DNA of 64,000 nt from Budorcas taxicolor (taxonomy: Eukaryota; Chordata; Mammalia; Artiodactyla; Bovidae), in contig NC_068913.1 in the NCBI RefSeq assembly GCF_023091745.1, positions 15,828,001 to 15,892,000 of the forward strand, in the 5' to 3' direction. The position numbers were made by a program, and so were the translations under genes. The notes beneath the pieces are model-generated. The model made no database searches. It saw nothing but the letters and a program-made list of their open reading frames with translations, and had not been told where the DNA came from. Below are positions 22,640 through 33,039 of this stretch, in pieces (the stretch's first letter is position 1; each line of letters begins with the position of its first letter).

Positions 22640-23777
22640 CTGAAAATTCATGAGTAAGTTCCCTCGTCAGGGAATTACGTGTCTCACTTGTGAACCAGGT
22701 TCCAGGAGAAGTAAGCCAGCAAATGTTGAAGTCAGTCTCACTGGGAAGTTTGATATGGAATCTGTTGCGTAACTCAGGCTCAGACAGTCTGCCTGTTGAC
22801 GTTTTCTTATCTTTATGAGAAAAGGAAATATGCTAGCCTTCTAGTAAAGGCCTTTGGATTAAACTCTCAGAAGGAAACTGGCCTCACCTAATAAACTCAC
22901 CAGAACATAAAAGGACACGGAAGAGAATAATAAAACTAATGTGCTAATCAGTTCAATAAATGCCTAAAGCAGACCTTAAATCAAATAATAGACAGGAAAG
23001 GATGCCTTATTTTAGTGCCTTGAGACACACAGTGATGAGAAAACACTTCCTCAGCTTTGAATTTCTGCAGGGAAAATAGTAATCAATTCAGGAGAAGTAG
23101 CCTGACTATCATGAGACACCAGCGGCAGTTTCTAAACAGAATCATTTTCCTTTCTGTCTTCTTCCAGAATTGATGGAAGATCTCATATGCCAAGAGGGTG
23201 CCTTAGGCTTCCATCCTACTAGCTGCATGAGCAATGTGAAGCCTGTGTCCTTGGAATGAGCAAATCTCTCCAGTCCTCCAGTTCTAGACATCTAGCCATA
23301 GGCAAAACTAGAACATAGGTGAAGATTTTCTCTGTCAAACATCCATCAGCCTCAAATATCCCTTGACCACCTGATCAGTAGGAAAGCCATGTGTATAAAA
23401 CCAATTCATACTACTGTGTTAGCAACATAATTCATTTCCCTGACTAGGAATATGGTATTTTCAAAGAGAATAGGCAACATTCACATAATTGTAAGCATCT
23501 CAGAAGGTGGAATTCCAGCCTCAGTGTGTCCTATGTGGAATACAAATGCTTTGGGGTCAGTTCCAGTCTTGAAATTCTGAAAATGAAACTTCCTACTTCT
23601 CCTACTTTTTCTAGGTTGCCACAAATCATTTCCAGTTTAGTGGCAAAGAACCCCATTTTACCTTTCTCCAGCAGGAGCATCAACTTAGCATCTACTACAG
23701 AAAGGTTCTTAGCAGGTTAGAAGGGTCACTGTTAGCTAAGAGAAACACTATGAGGCAGGAGATGCAGAGGGCCCACA
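22640..23777. other. Unassigned non-coding sequence
   Basis: About 1.1 kb with balanced composition, no named repeat and only short frames. Nothing further can be said by eye. Confidence 0.5.
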
Positions 23778-23812
23778 GTGTGAGTGTGAGTGTGAGTGTG
23801 AGTGTGTGTGTG

Positions 23813-23858
<46 letters not shown>
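23778..23858. repeat. Composite (GTGAGT)n/(GT)n microsatellite
   Basis: Hexamer GTGAGT units alternate with GT dinucleotides on the left and resolve into a pure GT run of about 38 bases on the right. Long frames across it (up to 123 codons on the minus strand, poly-His/Thr) are simple-sequence translation and not genes. Confidence 0.97.
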
Positions 23859-23860
<2 letters not shown>

Positions 23861-24769
23861 AGTGGAGTAGGAAGGGATACAGGGAGTAAGGTACTTGCAC
23901 AGGGCAGAGGACAGGCCTGGGAGAAAAGTAAGGCATTGACTAGGGAAGCAGGGAAATTCTGAAAACAAGGGCAACTCCTGGACACTTTTAGGCAATTCCC
24001 TAATAGCCATTGCTCAGGGCCTGATTTCTTAGCCTTGATGCTGAAGGAGCTAATGCAAATTCTCAAAATACTAAGTGTATATAGGAAGCTGCTTCATGCT
24101 AAGTGACTATGACTCAACCTAAGTGGAAATGTTATTTCTCAATCCATGCTAAAACATTTATTTAAGACCAGCTCCTTCTGTCTCACGAGGAGGTTGCTAC
24201 TTGTGGAGTTTGGGGGAGGCTCAGGAGTGGCCATGCAATTAGGAAACCCCATTGTTCCAAATGGGAGTGGAGCTCGCTCCACTCGAGTGGAGCGCTGAGG
24301 CTGCCACCTTCTCCTCCCACATCTCAGGGTGTCTGTGCATCTCAAGGCAATTCACACTTCACATTCAGGGTGTCATTTCATTTTTAGATCAAGAGCATGA
24401 ACATTTTTGCCACTGTTACTTCTCACTTAGCATCATCCTTTCCCTCAGCCTCTTGCAATCATCAAATACATGCAAGACCATAGATTAGGAACAACAGAAA
24501 TAAAGGAATTATACCAAAAACTATAAGGTAAAACCAGCAAGAGCAACAGGGATTAAATGCCAAGGAGACAGGAAGCTCCCTAAAAACATCCAGGTGCTTT
24601 TTTGAAACAATTCTTTGGAACCACTCCACTGTGTTGTTACTTTCTACTCCCCACTAGAGGAGCGGGGGAACAAACTCACAAGTCTCAAAGTTTAGGTTCT
24701 AAGATGCAAGGCTGAAACCCTTGTGTAGAGACTGCCACTAAAACTCTCATGTGACAAAAATCATCTACA
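23859..24769. other. Unique sequence with a palindromic motif
   Basis: About 910 bases without a named repeat. It contains the perfect palindrome listed separately at 24275-24294. A 68-codon minus frame at 24139-24345 spans it and has no recognisable domain. Confidence 0.5.
24265..24294. repeat. 20-bp perfect palindrome plus direct repeat
   Basis: CGCTCCACTCGAGTGGAGCG at 24275-24294 is a perfect palindrome centred on CTCGAG. The half-unit GAGTGGAGC also occurs just upstream at 24265-24273, so GAGTGGAGC, GCTCCACTC and GAGTGGAGC follow one another and can pair in two alternative ways. Function unknown. Confidence 0.9.
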
Positions 24770-25040
24770 GATACGGGAGACCTGAGACCCAACATAACTA
24801 ACAAGCTCCCAGGTGATGCCAAAGTTTTTGGACCAGAAGTCACACTTTGAGTTGCAACAGTATAGAGCACACTGGTTCTCGAATTTGGCTACACTTTGGA
24901 CTTGACCTGGGGAATATAAAATAAGACTAATGCCCCACAATTTCTTATTTGTTCCTGAGTGTGACCTGGAAATTTGAACTTTTAACAGCTCCCCAGTGTT
25001 TCTAGCCTTCAGCAAAGTGTGAGAACCAGTGGAATGGAGG
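24770..25040. mobile_element. Two adjoining MER5A-like fragments
   Basis: The left piece has AAGCTCCCAGGTGATGCC, GACCAGAAGTCACACTTTGAG; the right piece has CACTGGTTCTCGAATTTGGC, GACCTGGGGAATA and CAGCTCCCCAGTGTTTC, ending AAAGTGTGAGAACCAGTGG. Both are diverged copies of the palindromic MER5A hAT family, with the second possibly nested next to the first. Confidence 0.6.
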
Positions 25041-25109
25041 TTGTTGATTTTCTTGAGGTCACAGAGGGCAAGACTCAAAGTGCTTTGCTCAGCACCAAGT
25101 GATTCTACT

Positions 25110-25250
25110 GGTTCAACACTAGCATTTTCTGGAGAGCTTTTAATTAATACTGTTTGAGACCCATGCCTAGAAGTCCAGATTTAATTGATTTAAGGAAGGA
25201 CCCAGACAGCAGAATATTTCAAGTCTCAGCTACATGCACCCAGGTTAAGA
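25110..25250. mobile_element. MER5-like fragment
   Basis: GGAGAGCTTTTAATTAATAC, GAGACCCATGCCTAGAAGTCC and AGATTTAATTGATTTAAGG resemble the central part of MER5A/B. Low-medium confidence. Confidence 0.4.
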
Positions 25251-25427
25251 ATCTGTATCATAGATGTTATAAGAATGAACTAAAAAACATCTTTAATTGT
25301 CATGGAATCAGCAGACATAGTTTAGAGGGAGAATGTATGTCAGTTATGAGTACACATATATGTATATTACAGCAACTACTTGCTTTGTTATTTTGTAATA
25401 ATAAATCTAACTTTTTAGTAGATAATA

Positions 25428-26396
25428 ATGAGGTTAGAATATGCAGGTCAGGAAGCAACAGTTAGAACTGGACATGGAACAACAGACTGGTTCCAAATAG
25501 GAAAAGGAGTATGTCAAGGCTGTATATTGTCACCCTGCTTGTTTAACTTATATGCAGAGTACATCATGAGAAACGCTGGACTGGAAGAAATACAAGCTGG
25601 AATCAAGATTGCCGGGAGAAATATCAATAACCTCAGATATGCAGATGACACCACCCTTATGGCAGAAAGTGAAGAGGAGCTAAAAAGCCTCTTGATGAAA
25701 GTGAAAGAGGAGAGTGAAAAAGTTGGCTGAAAGCTCAACATTCAGAAAACAAAGATCATGGCATCTGGTCCCATCACTTCATGGCAAATAGACGGGGAAA
25801 CAGTAGAAATAGTGTCAGACTTTATTTTTGGGGGCTCCAAAATCACTGCAGACGGTGACTGCAGCCATGAAATTAAAAGACGCTTACTCCTTGGAAGAAA
25901 AGTTATGACCAACCTAGATAGTATATTCAAAAGCAGAGACATTACTTTGCTGACTAAGGCCTGTCTAGTCAAGGCTATGGTTTTTCCTGTGGTAACGTAT
26001 GGATGTGAGAGTTGGACTGTGAAGAAGGCTGAGCACCGAAGAATTGATGCTTTTGAACTGTGGTGTTGGAGAAGACTCTTGATAGTCCCTTGGACTGCAA
26101 GGACATCTAACCAGTCCATTCTGAAGGAGATCAACCCTGGGATTTCTTTGGAAGGAATGATGCTAAAGCTGAAATTCCAGTACTTTGGCCACCTCATGCG
26201 AAGAGTTGACTCACTGGAAAAGATTCTGATGCTGGGAGGGATTGGGGGCAGGAGGAGAAGGGGACATCCGAGGATGAGATGGCTGCATGGCATCACAGAC
26301 TCGATGGACGTGAGTCTAAGTGAACTCCGGGAGTTGGTGATGGACAGAGAGGCCTGGCATGCTGCGATTCATGGGGTCGCAAAGAGTCGGACATGA
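25428..26396 (+). pseudogene. BovB RT C-terminal half with one early nonsense codon
   Basis: The frame at 25428-25730 carries TDWFQIGKGVCQGCILSPCLFN (motif B) and LRYADDTTLMAESEEE (motif C, both aspartates present). It is cut by TGA at 25728-25730, where the family has a leucine codon (VGLKLNIQ). The same frame then stays open for 212 codons (25758-26396) through ITSWQIDGETV, YGCESWTVKKAE, FELWCWRRLL, SNQSILKEI and HLMRRVDSLEK to the natural end. The N-terminal endonuclease and RT motif A are absent by truncation, so it is non-functional. Confidence 0.92.
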
Positions 26397-26417
26397 CTGA
26401 GCGATTGAACTGAACTG
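25438..26417 (+). mobile_element. BovB LINE, 980 bp, 5'-truncated, with target-site duplication
   Basis: Plus-strand BovB from ATGCAGGTCAGGAAGC to the tail TTGAACTGAACTG. The 11-bp target-site duplication AATGAGGTTAG is at 25427-25437 and 26418-26428. It spans RT motif B onward and the whole C-terminal region. It has the CAGTACTTTGGCCACCTCATG / GATTTCTTTGGAAGGAATG haplotype and few disruptions, so it is among the youngest copies here. Confidence 0.97.
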
Positions 26418-26428
26418 AATGAGGTTAG

Positions 26429-27282
26429 GGAAGCAGTAAACATGGGTTTAGATTCATACATCAATATTGAAATCCTCATTTAATCTGCTTATTTGCAGAG
26501 TTAAAAACAGCACAATGGTTTACACAGAGCAGGTATAAAGTTAATATTTAATGGCCTATTAGAAGATAGGCAATATTATTACATTTTCCTCTGTGAATTC
26601 CATACTAAAACAATAAAAGTATAGCAGTAATAAGGGTACATTATGCTGCCAAGCTATGAAGGAACATCACAAGACAGGCTAGGAAATATTAAATGACTTT
26701 GGGGGGCTTCAAAACTAGGTTTAGGCTGCAAAACTAGGTTTTGCTCAGTATCCACATTCAGACTGGCAGAGTTTATCATGGGGATGAGCTGTGGATATGA
26801 GGTTTGGACAGGAGACATTACAGCTTCTGGCCTAAGTGCTCTTTGAATACATGTGGAAAAGACATATCCTGGACTTGGCTCTAAAACATGGACAGGAATG
26901 AGTGCAGGCAGAATTCCTGTCTAAACCACTTTCTAATCATGACCATTACATAATTAAGACCATAAGCACCAAATTCTAATGAGGCGAAAGCTTGAAACTC
27001 TCATCATGTAGTTACTCAACTTGGGACAGGCGAACTGCGACAGAAGGTAGACATCAGGGGAACTCGTAAGAAACCCTTGAGACTATTTCAAAACAATCTT
27101 AGTGTATGCCCCTCAAATAGGTATGCCTTAGCTGAAGAAGAGAAACACAGTATAGAAATACTTTCATTTAACTGAGTGAATGAGGGCAATTGAGAGGACA
27201 ACATGGAGCTTGACTTCATGAGAAAATAGTGGCTTGATGGAATTACAGATGAACACAAAAAGGCAAGAGCAGAGATGCTCAC
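26429..27282. other. Unassigned non-coding sequence
   Basis: About 850 bases, no named repeat. A small near-tandem repeat AAAACTAGGTTTAGGCTGC / AAAACTAGGTTTTGCTC lies near 26710-26745. No gene. Confidence 0.5.
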
Positions 27283-27820
27283 TTAAGCATTATGCATAAT
27301 ATCAATAAATTAGAAACAATCTAGGTATGCAACAATAGGGTATTTAGTTAAGTTTGCTGTGGTTTTGTTTTCTTTTCCCCCTCAGCTTCATTCAGGTATA
27401 ACTGACAAATAAAATTATATACATTTAAAGTGTACTTATGATTTGATGTTCACACACATTAAAAAAGATGGTCATAATCAAATTAATTAATATATTTATC
27501 AGAGATTTTGTTTCTTAAATTAGGGAGTATGTACTCTGTGGAATCATTAATAACAGTAATGAAGTAGAATACTTATTACTATGAGAAAATATTAATGATG
27601 GTTGTTAAATGAAAAGGAGATGTAAACATGTACAATATGAGCCTAGTTGTCCTAATATATAGAAAAGTAGTTAGGAAGAATAAATTAAACAGTTAATAAT
27701 AAATGGGGATATTGTAGATGATTCTATGTCTCTTCACTGGAGCTTTTCTCTATTTTCTGAGTGTATCACATGTGCATTTATTTTGTAATTAGAAAAAATA
27801 TATTGTGTAAAATGCAAATA
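27283..27820 (+). mobile_element. Old L1M 3' region, sense, interrupted
   Basis: TAAGCATTATGCATAATATC, AGAAACAATCTAGGTATG and GCAACAATAGGG (27283-27360), then TAATGAAGTAGAATAC, TGTTAAATGAAAAGG and AAACATGTACAATATGAGCC (27530-27690) to ATTTATTTTGTAATTAGAAAAA, follow the L1M ORF2 end and 3' region in sense orientation. An antisense L1M piece separates the two parts. Confidence 0.55.
27365..27525 (-). mobile_element. L1M 3' fragment, antisense, nested
   Basis: CTTCATTCAGGTATAACTGAC, AAATTATATACATTTAAAG and GTGTACTTATGATTTGATG match the complement of L1M 3' ends. It sits within the sense L1M at 27283-27820. Confidence 0.55.
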
Positions 27821-28303
27821 GAGAAGAAAGTAGGATGGTCAAATCTAAAGAATAAGAACATCTAAACAAGAATTCATGGAGCAGCTTACGTGTTTCTCCA
27901 AACAGAAGAGGTTCTTTTTCCCCCTAGAAGGGAGAGGTATTTGTGGTACCATCTGAGAATGATGGTGAGCAAGGGGAATGCTCAGGGAATAAAAGTTAGG
28001 TACAAATTAAGCATGAATTCTTAGCTTTGGCCTTCTCTGAAAGGGGCTAACATAATCTTGACCACAGACCATCTTGAAACAGGTAGATGAGAAAAATGTG
28101 GCTGAGCAGGACTCATTCATTGAAAACTGAATGTGGAAACAATGCTATGTGAGAATACTTAAAGTTAGCAAATGATGAGGTGGCCAGGCCAGGCACCAAG
28201 TACAGGCAGTGTCTGCTAATTTACTTTTCACTGGTAGCTGTAAGCTGTGGTCTCTGTGACTGGTTTACTAGAGAAGAAGCAAGTTGATGAGTCTGCTATT
28301 CCT
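27821..28303. other. Unassigned non-coding sequence
   Basis: About 480 bases before the next BovB target site. No gene or named repeat. Confidence 0.5.
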
Positions 28304-28316
28304 CTTGGAAGCTCAG

Positions 28317-28738
28317 TGGTCATGTATGGACGTGAGAATTGGACCATAAAGAAAGCTGAGCACCAAAGAACTGATGCTTTTGAACTGTGGTGTTGGAGAA
28401 GACTCTTGAGAGTCCCTTGGACTGCAAGGAGATCCAACCAGTCCATCCTAAAGGAGATCAGTCCTGACTGTTCATTGGAAGGACTGACGTTGAAGCTGAA
28501 ACTTTGGCTACCTGATGCGAAGAGCTGACTCATTTGAAAAGACCCTGATGCTGGGAGGGATTGGGGGCAGGAGGAAAAGGCGATGACAGAGGATGAGATG
28601 GCAGGATGGCATCACCAACTCGATGGACATGAGTTTGGGTGGTCCCTGGGAGTTGGTGATGGACAGGGAGGCCTGGCGTGCCTTGGTTCATGGGGTCGCA
28701 GAGAGTTGGACACGACTGAGCGACTGAACTGAACTGAA
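28317..28738 (+). mobile_element. BovB LINE 3' end with target-site duplication
   Basis: From TGGTCATGTATGGACGTGAG to (ACTGA)n. The 13-bp duplication CTTGGAAGCTCAG at 28304-28316 and 28739-28751 is exact. About 14 bases are missing inside the CTGAAACT..TTTGGC segment near 28500, which breaks the C-terminal frame. Middle diagnostic haplotype. Confidence 0.96.
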
Positions 28739-28751
28739 CTTGGAAGCTCAG

Positions 28752-30594
28752 GGAGGAGGAGCGTAGAGGAAAAGGAAGGCTACTGACTGGAAGACAGTCT
28801 GAATTAATCCAGCAGAGACAGCCAGAGGTACACGTCAAGAGTCAGAGTAAGAATGAGTCAGGATGTTAAGAGAGGAGACAGTAGCCAGAGAAAGGGAGTG
28901 CTCAGCTCAAACAGGGGCTGTGAGCCCATGCCCAGCTGGCTCACAGGCCGAACCAGACTGAGGGCAGTCATAGGAGAGGCTTTCCTTTCATCTCATGCAG
29001 AACACACTGTCCAGCACTGGAACTGAGAGTGAACTGGGCTGCTCATGATGCTCGCCAAGAACCTAACATCCTGAAATTAACCAGAAAACACAATCAAGCA
29101 TGTAACCCACTGTCATCAAAATAAAGGGAAATATTTAAGTCCCAGACAAAAGGGACTTGCCAGCAATTAGAAGAACCTCAAAAGAAAATAATTCATTTGA
29201 TGAAAGTCCTAAGGACATAAACATACGAACAGTACCTAGACGACATCTTGCGTGTGTTGGCTTCAGGCTGTGAATTGAAGAAGATCACGAATGCCTGGGA
29301 CACACAGTTCAATAGTTGGAAAGCTGAAATGAGAATTGCATCCTATTGTTTGATCAGGGACAAGGGAAACACGCGCCAGTCTTTATGTGAGGGCGAAGAA
29401 CACACTGAGACAACCAGAAAAGACACGTGAGTAATGACACTGACATTTAAAAACCTTCCTTCCCTGAGTGTAAGTACACCCTGGCGAGCTCATGGTTTCC
29501 TGATAGAAGCAGCACAGTCATACCCTCTCCACATCAGATCATTTTCTTCTGTGGCACTTGCCTAGGGATGGTGGAGAGCCAGGGAAAGTAGCTAACAATA
29601 CCCTTAGACTCACTGCATCTGAGTCACAAATGAGTAGCATTTTGAATCATCTCTTGCTTACACATTTTTTTTCCACTTTACTCAGCCATCCCACCCAGAG
29701 CGTACTTATCTCAATTACAAGGAGGCACCTCCATCCTCTGCTGAGTCAGACACAGAAATCTGGATCCTTCTCATCTTTGTAACAAGCAGTACGAGGTGGA
29801 CTTTAAAGTGAATGATGGACTAATCCAGCAGATTGAAAACCCACAGCGATCACAGCTACCATGTAAAACATAGAAAACTGGTGTCTCCACCCAGCTCCAG
29901 TCCTGAGGTCTCCCTTCTGGGCCTCTTTCACTAACCACATTTCTTTAAACATAATCAGAGCTAACCCTTCTCTAATTAGACTCGGACAAACTACTTGAGC
30001 CCTGGAAACAAGATCCAGGGGGAAAAAAAATCCAGGGCCTTTTGTGAACAGCTGATTATGATCTTCTGTGGTGACTAGAGACACAGGTATGTGTGCACAC
30101 ATTTTAGAGATCCTGGGTTACACATGCTACTTGCTTTTTCTCATTGAATTGGTGAACAAATATTCCTGAAGGAGGGGAACAAAAGGGAGACTTTTGGGTT
30201 TCTCCCCTGTCACTTACACTGCCTTGAGAAGCTCAGGGCATAAACACTGATTGGTGACCATGTCCTGTGAATTACTCCCACAGAGGTACTGAGGTACAAA
30301 TTCTGCCTTCCCAGCCCAGTGATGTTGCTCATAATGATCAAGTCACCATGATCTTCCCTTCATCAAGCCCTTCCATTTTCAGAGTTTTACTGGATGATCA
30401 ACAACCAGGAGTTTCAAGTCCTTGTTTTGACTTCTCTTAGGTTATTGTGTTCCATTTAGGACACTCACCTCACTTCACTTTTGTGTCATAAATCTTAATA
30501 TTCTTAAAATTCACATCTTTTTAGATAGTAGGCTCATAATGCAATGCTAATAGTCTACTGAACTGAGTGGATTTAATTTGGTTTGGAACGTAGG
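28752..30594. other. Unassigned non-coding sequence, 1.8 kb
   Basis: No named repeat over about 1.8 kb. Short frames up to 99 codons on both strands show no domains. It is one of the longer unique stretches and therefore a reasonable place to look for conserved non-coding DNA. Confidence 0.5.
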
Positions 30595-30606
30595 AGCCTG
30601 ATAGAA

Positions 30607-30800
30607 GGGGCTTCTCTGATGGCTCAATAGTAAAGAATCTGCCTGCAATGCAGGAGACGATCCCTGGATCATGAAGATCTGGAGAAGGAAATGGCAACCC
30701 ACTCCAGTATTCTTCCTGGGAAATCCCATGGACAGAGGAGCCTGGTAATCTACAGTCCATGCACAAAAGAATCAGACCTAATGTGGCAACTAAAACCAAA
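30607..30800 (+). mobile_element. Bov-tA SINE with target-site duplication
   Basis: GGGCTTCTCTGATGGCTC head through a body with small deletions at the B-box side (GGAGACGATCCCTGG) to GTGGCAACTAAAACC. Flanks AGCCTGATAGAA (30595-30606) and AGCCTGCTAGAA (30801-30812) are a 12-bp duplication with one mismatch. Confidence 0.9.
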
Positions 30801-30812
30801 AGCCTGCTAGAA

Positions 30813-31117
30813 ATGGTTGGTTTTCAGGAAAAGACATTAATTCTTTGACTAAAAAAGAGTATGTACTATGGAAAATTAAAATTAAAAATATAATTACAAA
30901 AGGAAAACACTCATTGTATTACCACTTAGAGATAAGGTATTATCCTTTTGAAGTTTACTTTGTAAAACACTGAAATTAAACTATTTAGTTTTTTTCCCAA
31001 ATAAGTAAGAAATAATATCAAGATCATTTATAAAATCAGCCTTGTTCTTCCAAGTGATTCAAACTGTCATCATATTGAAATGGTTGAAATGCTACTTTAC
31101 TTATATTTAAAAAGTTG
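30813..31117. other. Unassigned AT-rich sequence
   Basis: About 300 AT-rich bases. Nothing recognised. Confidence 0.5.
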
Positions 31118-31255
31118 TCAGAAGTAGCAGTCTCCACTTAATCTTCCTATACTTTAATTTCCTCATCTGTAAAGGGGGTACAGTAATGGAACACACCTCA
31201 TTTATTGTTGTGAGAACTGAGTTAATACATGAGCAGATCTTAGAATATAACAAGT
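31118..31255 (+). mobile_element. MIR SINE fragment
   Basis: TTTAATTTCCTCATCTGTAAAG, GTTGTGAGAACTGAGTTAAT and ACATGAGCAGATCTTAG match the MIR 3' half in sense orientation. Confidence 0.65.
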
Positions 31256-31299
31256 TTTATGGAAGTTTTTGCACTTGCTATTCAGTCCTTAAAGTAACT

Positions 31300-31387
31300 C
31301 TACTTTGTCATGTCCTCTTCATATACAGCTGGGTTTTCTCATCTGTATTTAGAAGTGGAAATGATGTCCAGGTTTTTTCCCATTATT
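31300..31387 (+). repeat. Left arm of an 88-bp inverted duplication
   Basis: This segment is the reverse complement of 32074-32161 with 8 mismatches in 88 positions and no gaps when aligned by eye (CTACTTTGTCATG to TTTTCCCATTATT). It contains a MIR-like TTTTCTCATCTGTATTTAG piece, but two independent MIR copies would not be this similar. Confidence 0.9.
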
Positions 31388-31660
31388 CAATTTTTGTCAG
31401 GTTTAGTACCAAAATTATATGATCTTTATAGAAACAAATTTTGAATTTCCCATCTTTCCCCTATGCTCTGGAACAACTTAAAAGAACTGGGAGTAATGTC
31501 TTTCTTAAAATTTCGAAAGAGCTCACTCAAAATTTCCAAGATCAGCTTTTCCGAGGTAACGTTGTAAAAGCTTAAAATTTGTTTCTTCAGCTATCAAATT
31601 TTCTACTTCTTAATTTTGATAACACACTTTCCTGAAAAAAATTTCAAGATTTTATTTACT
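31388..31660. other. Unassigned spacer inside the inverted duplication
   Basis: About 270 AT-rich bases between the left arm and a Bov-tA; no named repeat. Confidence 0.5.
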
Positions 31661-31865
31661 GGGCTTCCCTGGTGGCTCAGACGGTAAAGAATCTGCCTAC
31701 AATGCAGGAGACCTGGGTTTGATCCCTAGGTCCAGAAGACCCCCTGAAGAAGGGAATGGCTACCCACTCCAATATTCTTGCCTAGAGAATCCCGTGGACA
31801 AATGAGCCTGTTGGGCTACCGTTCATGGGGTCACAAAGAGTCAGACATGACTGAGTGACTAACAC
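31661..31865 (+). mobile_element. Bov-tA SINE
   Basis: Complete Bov-tA from GGGCTTCCCTGGTGGCTCAG to GACTGAGTGACTAACAC. It lies in the spacer of the 88-bp inverted duplication. No clear target-site duplication. Confidence 0.94.
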
Positions 31866-31943
31866 TTTCTTATCCATCATATTTCCTTTCTTATTCATAA
31901 CTTTGGCTATTTTATTCAGTTTTTCTTCGATTAAGCTAGCTAG

Positions 31944-32013
31944 CCTGGTGGGCTGCCGTCTATGGGGTCGCACAGAGTCGGACATGACTGAAGTGACTTA
32001 GTAGTAGTAGTAG
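31944..32013 (+). mobile_element. Bov-A 3' fragment
   Basis: Only the last 70 bases of a Bov-A monomer: CTGGTGGGCTGCCGTC through CGACTTAG-like end and a (TAG)n tail (TAGTAGTAGTAG). It is 5'-truncated. Confidence 0.88.
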
Positions 32014-32073
32014 AGATTTATTTATTAGTTTTTCCCTTCAAACAACCAATTCTCTACCATTTTTCTATTTAAG

Positions 32074-32161
32074 AATAATGGGAAAAGACCTGGCCATCAT
32101 TCCCACTTCTAAATACAGATGAGAAAACTCAGCAGTATATAAAGAGGGCATGACAGAGTAG
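32074..32161 (-). repeat. Right arm of the 88-bp inverted duplication
   Basis: Reverse complement of 31300-31387 (AATAATGGGAAAAG to TGACAGAGTAG). A T-rich run (32163-32188) lies just outside it. Similarity stops sharply at both ends. Confidence 0.9.
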
Positions 32162-32506
32162 GGGTTTTTTTTGTTTTTTTGTTTTTTTCCGGGTAAGAAT
32201 GAGAGGCTAATAGAAGAGCTAGGGAGCTGCTTCAGGAGTTCCAGTGCAAGGTGATAAAGGTCTGGACTCGGGAAGTAGAGGGAGCATCTTTTCAGTCTAG
32301 CAGAATGCCATCTTTCATGGGTAGAGATGATGATACATCTATCTTCCACAGAAAGAAAATATATTCTGAGAATATTTAATCATGACAATGTTTCTTTCAC
32401 ATATTAAAATATTTCACTGGTCCGTCCATATTTCACTGCCCCAGGAATACATCCCTCCCTACACATTTGATCACGCCTCTTTTTTACAGTGTCCTTCTCC
32501 ATGGCC
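32162..32506. other. Unassigned sequence with a T-rich run
   Basis: Begins with an interrupted poly(T) stretch, then about 300 bases without named repeats. The last ~70 bases (CTGCCCCAGGAATACATCCC) may be old L2. Confidence 0.45.
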
Positions 32507-32735
32507 TAGACCAGGAGTCAGTAAACTACAGGCTGCATTCAAAACCTGGCCTGCTGTCTCTTTCTGTAAAGTTTTGATAGAACACAACTCAGTCCATTTA
32601 TTTGCCTATTTCTCTCTGGCTGCTTTTGTACTAAAATGGAAGAGCTGAAGGGCTACAACAGACACCACAAGTGACCCACAAAGCACAAAATATTTACTCT
32701 CTAGCCCTTTACAAAAAAAAAGTGGTGATCTTTCA
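32507..32735 (+). mobile_element. hAT-Charlie-like element
   Basis: AGGAGTCAGTAAACTACAGGC, AACCTGGCCTGCTG, TGTAAAGTTTTGATAGAAC, GACCCACAAAGCACAAAAT and AGCCCTTTACAAAAAAAAAG match the same short DNA-transposon family seen at 19811 and 22086. Confidence 0.65.
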
Positions 32736-32900
32736 TCTACTCTAGACTTATCCAAATCCTGCTTATCCCTAAAAGCTCAGTTCAAAGTGCTCTTGAGTCC
32801 TCAGACCATAATGACCTTTCTCTTTCCTTCGAATTAGTAGTTGCTACTGTCTGGGGCACATGTTATTTCAGTCCTCTTACAATGTATTGTCTTGAGTTTC
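32736..32900 (+). mobile_element. L2 LINE 3' region, sense
   Basis: TATCCAAATCCTGCTTATCCC, AAAAGCTCAGTTCAAAGTG, ATAATGACCTTTCTC and TTACAATGTATTGTCTTGAG follow the sense L2 3' segment. The hAT-like element appears to have inserted into an L2. Confidence 0.5.
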
Positions 32901-33039
32901 TTCTCTTATAAAAAAATTATAAGCATAGTTTTTTTATACCAATTACAAATATAAAAAATTTTTAAAGATTTTTTTATGTGGACCATTTTAAAAGCTTCTA
33001 TTGAATTTTATTACAATATTGCTTCTGTTTAATGTTTTT

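Noticed and set aside
23695..24066. 123-codon minus frame with His/Thr runs
   Set aside because: It is the reading of a (GT)n/(GTGAGT)n microsatellite and its flanks.
25742..26296. 184-codon minus frame, plus similar long frames at 11846-12292 (+), 15068-15565 (-), 43905-44267 (+) and 61427-61900 (-)
   Set aside because: All read the antisense strand of the BovB RT/C-terminal region. They recur because the same element recurs, not because a protein is conserved.
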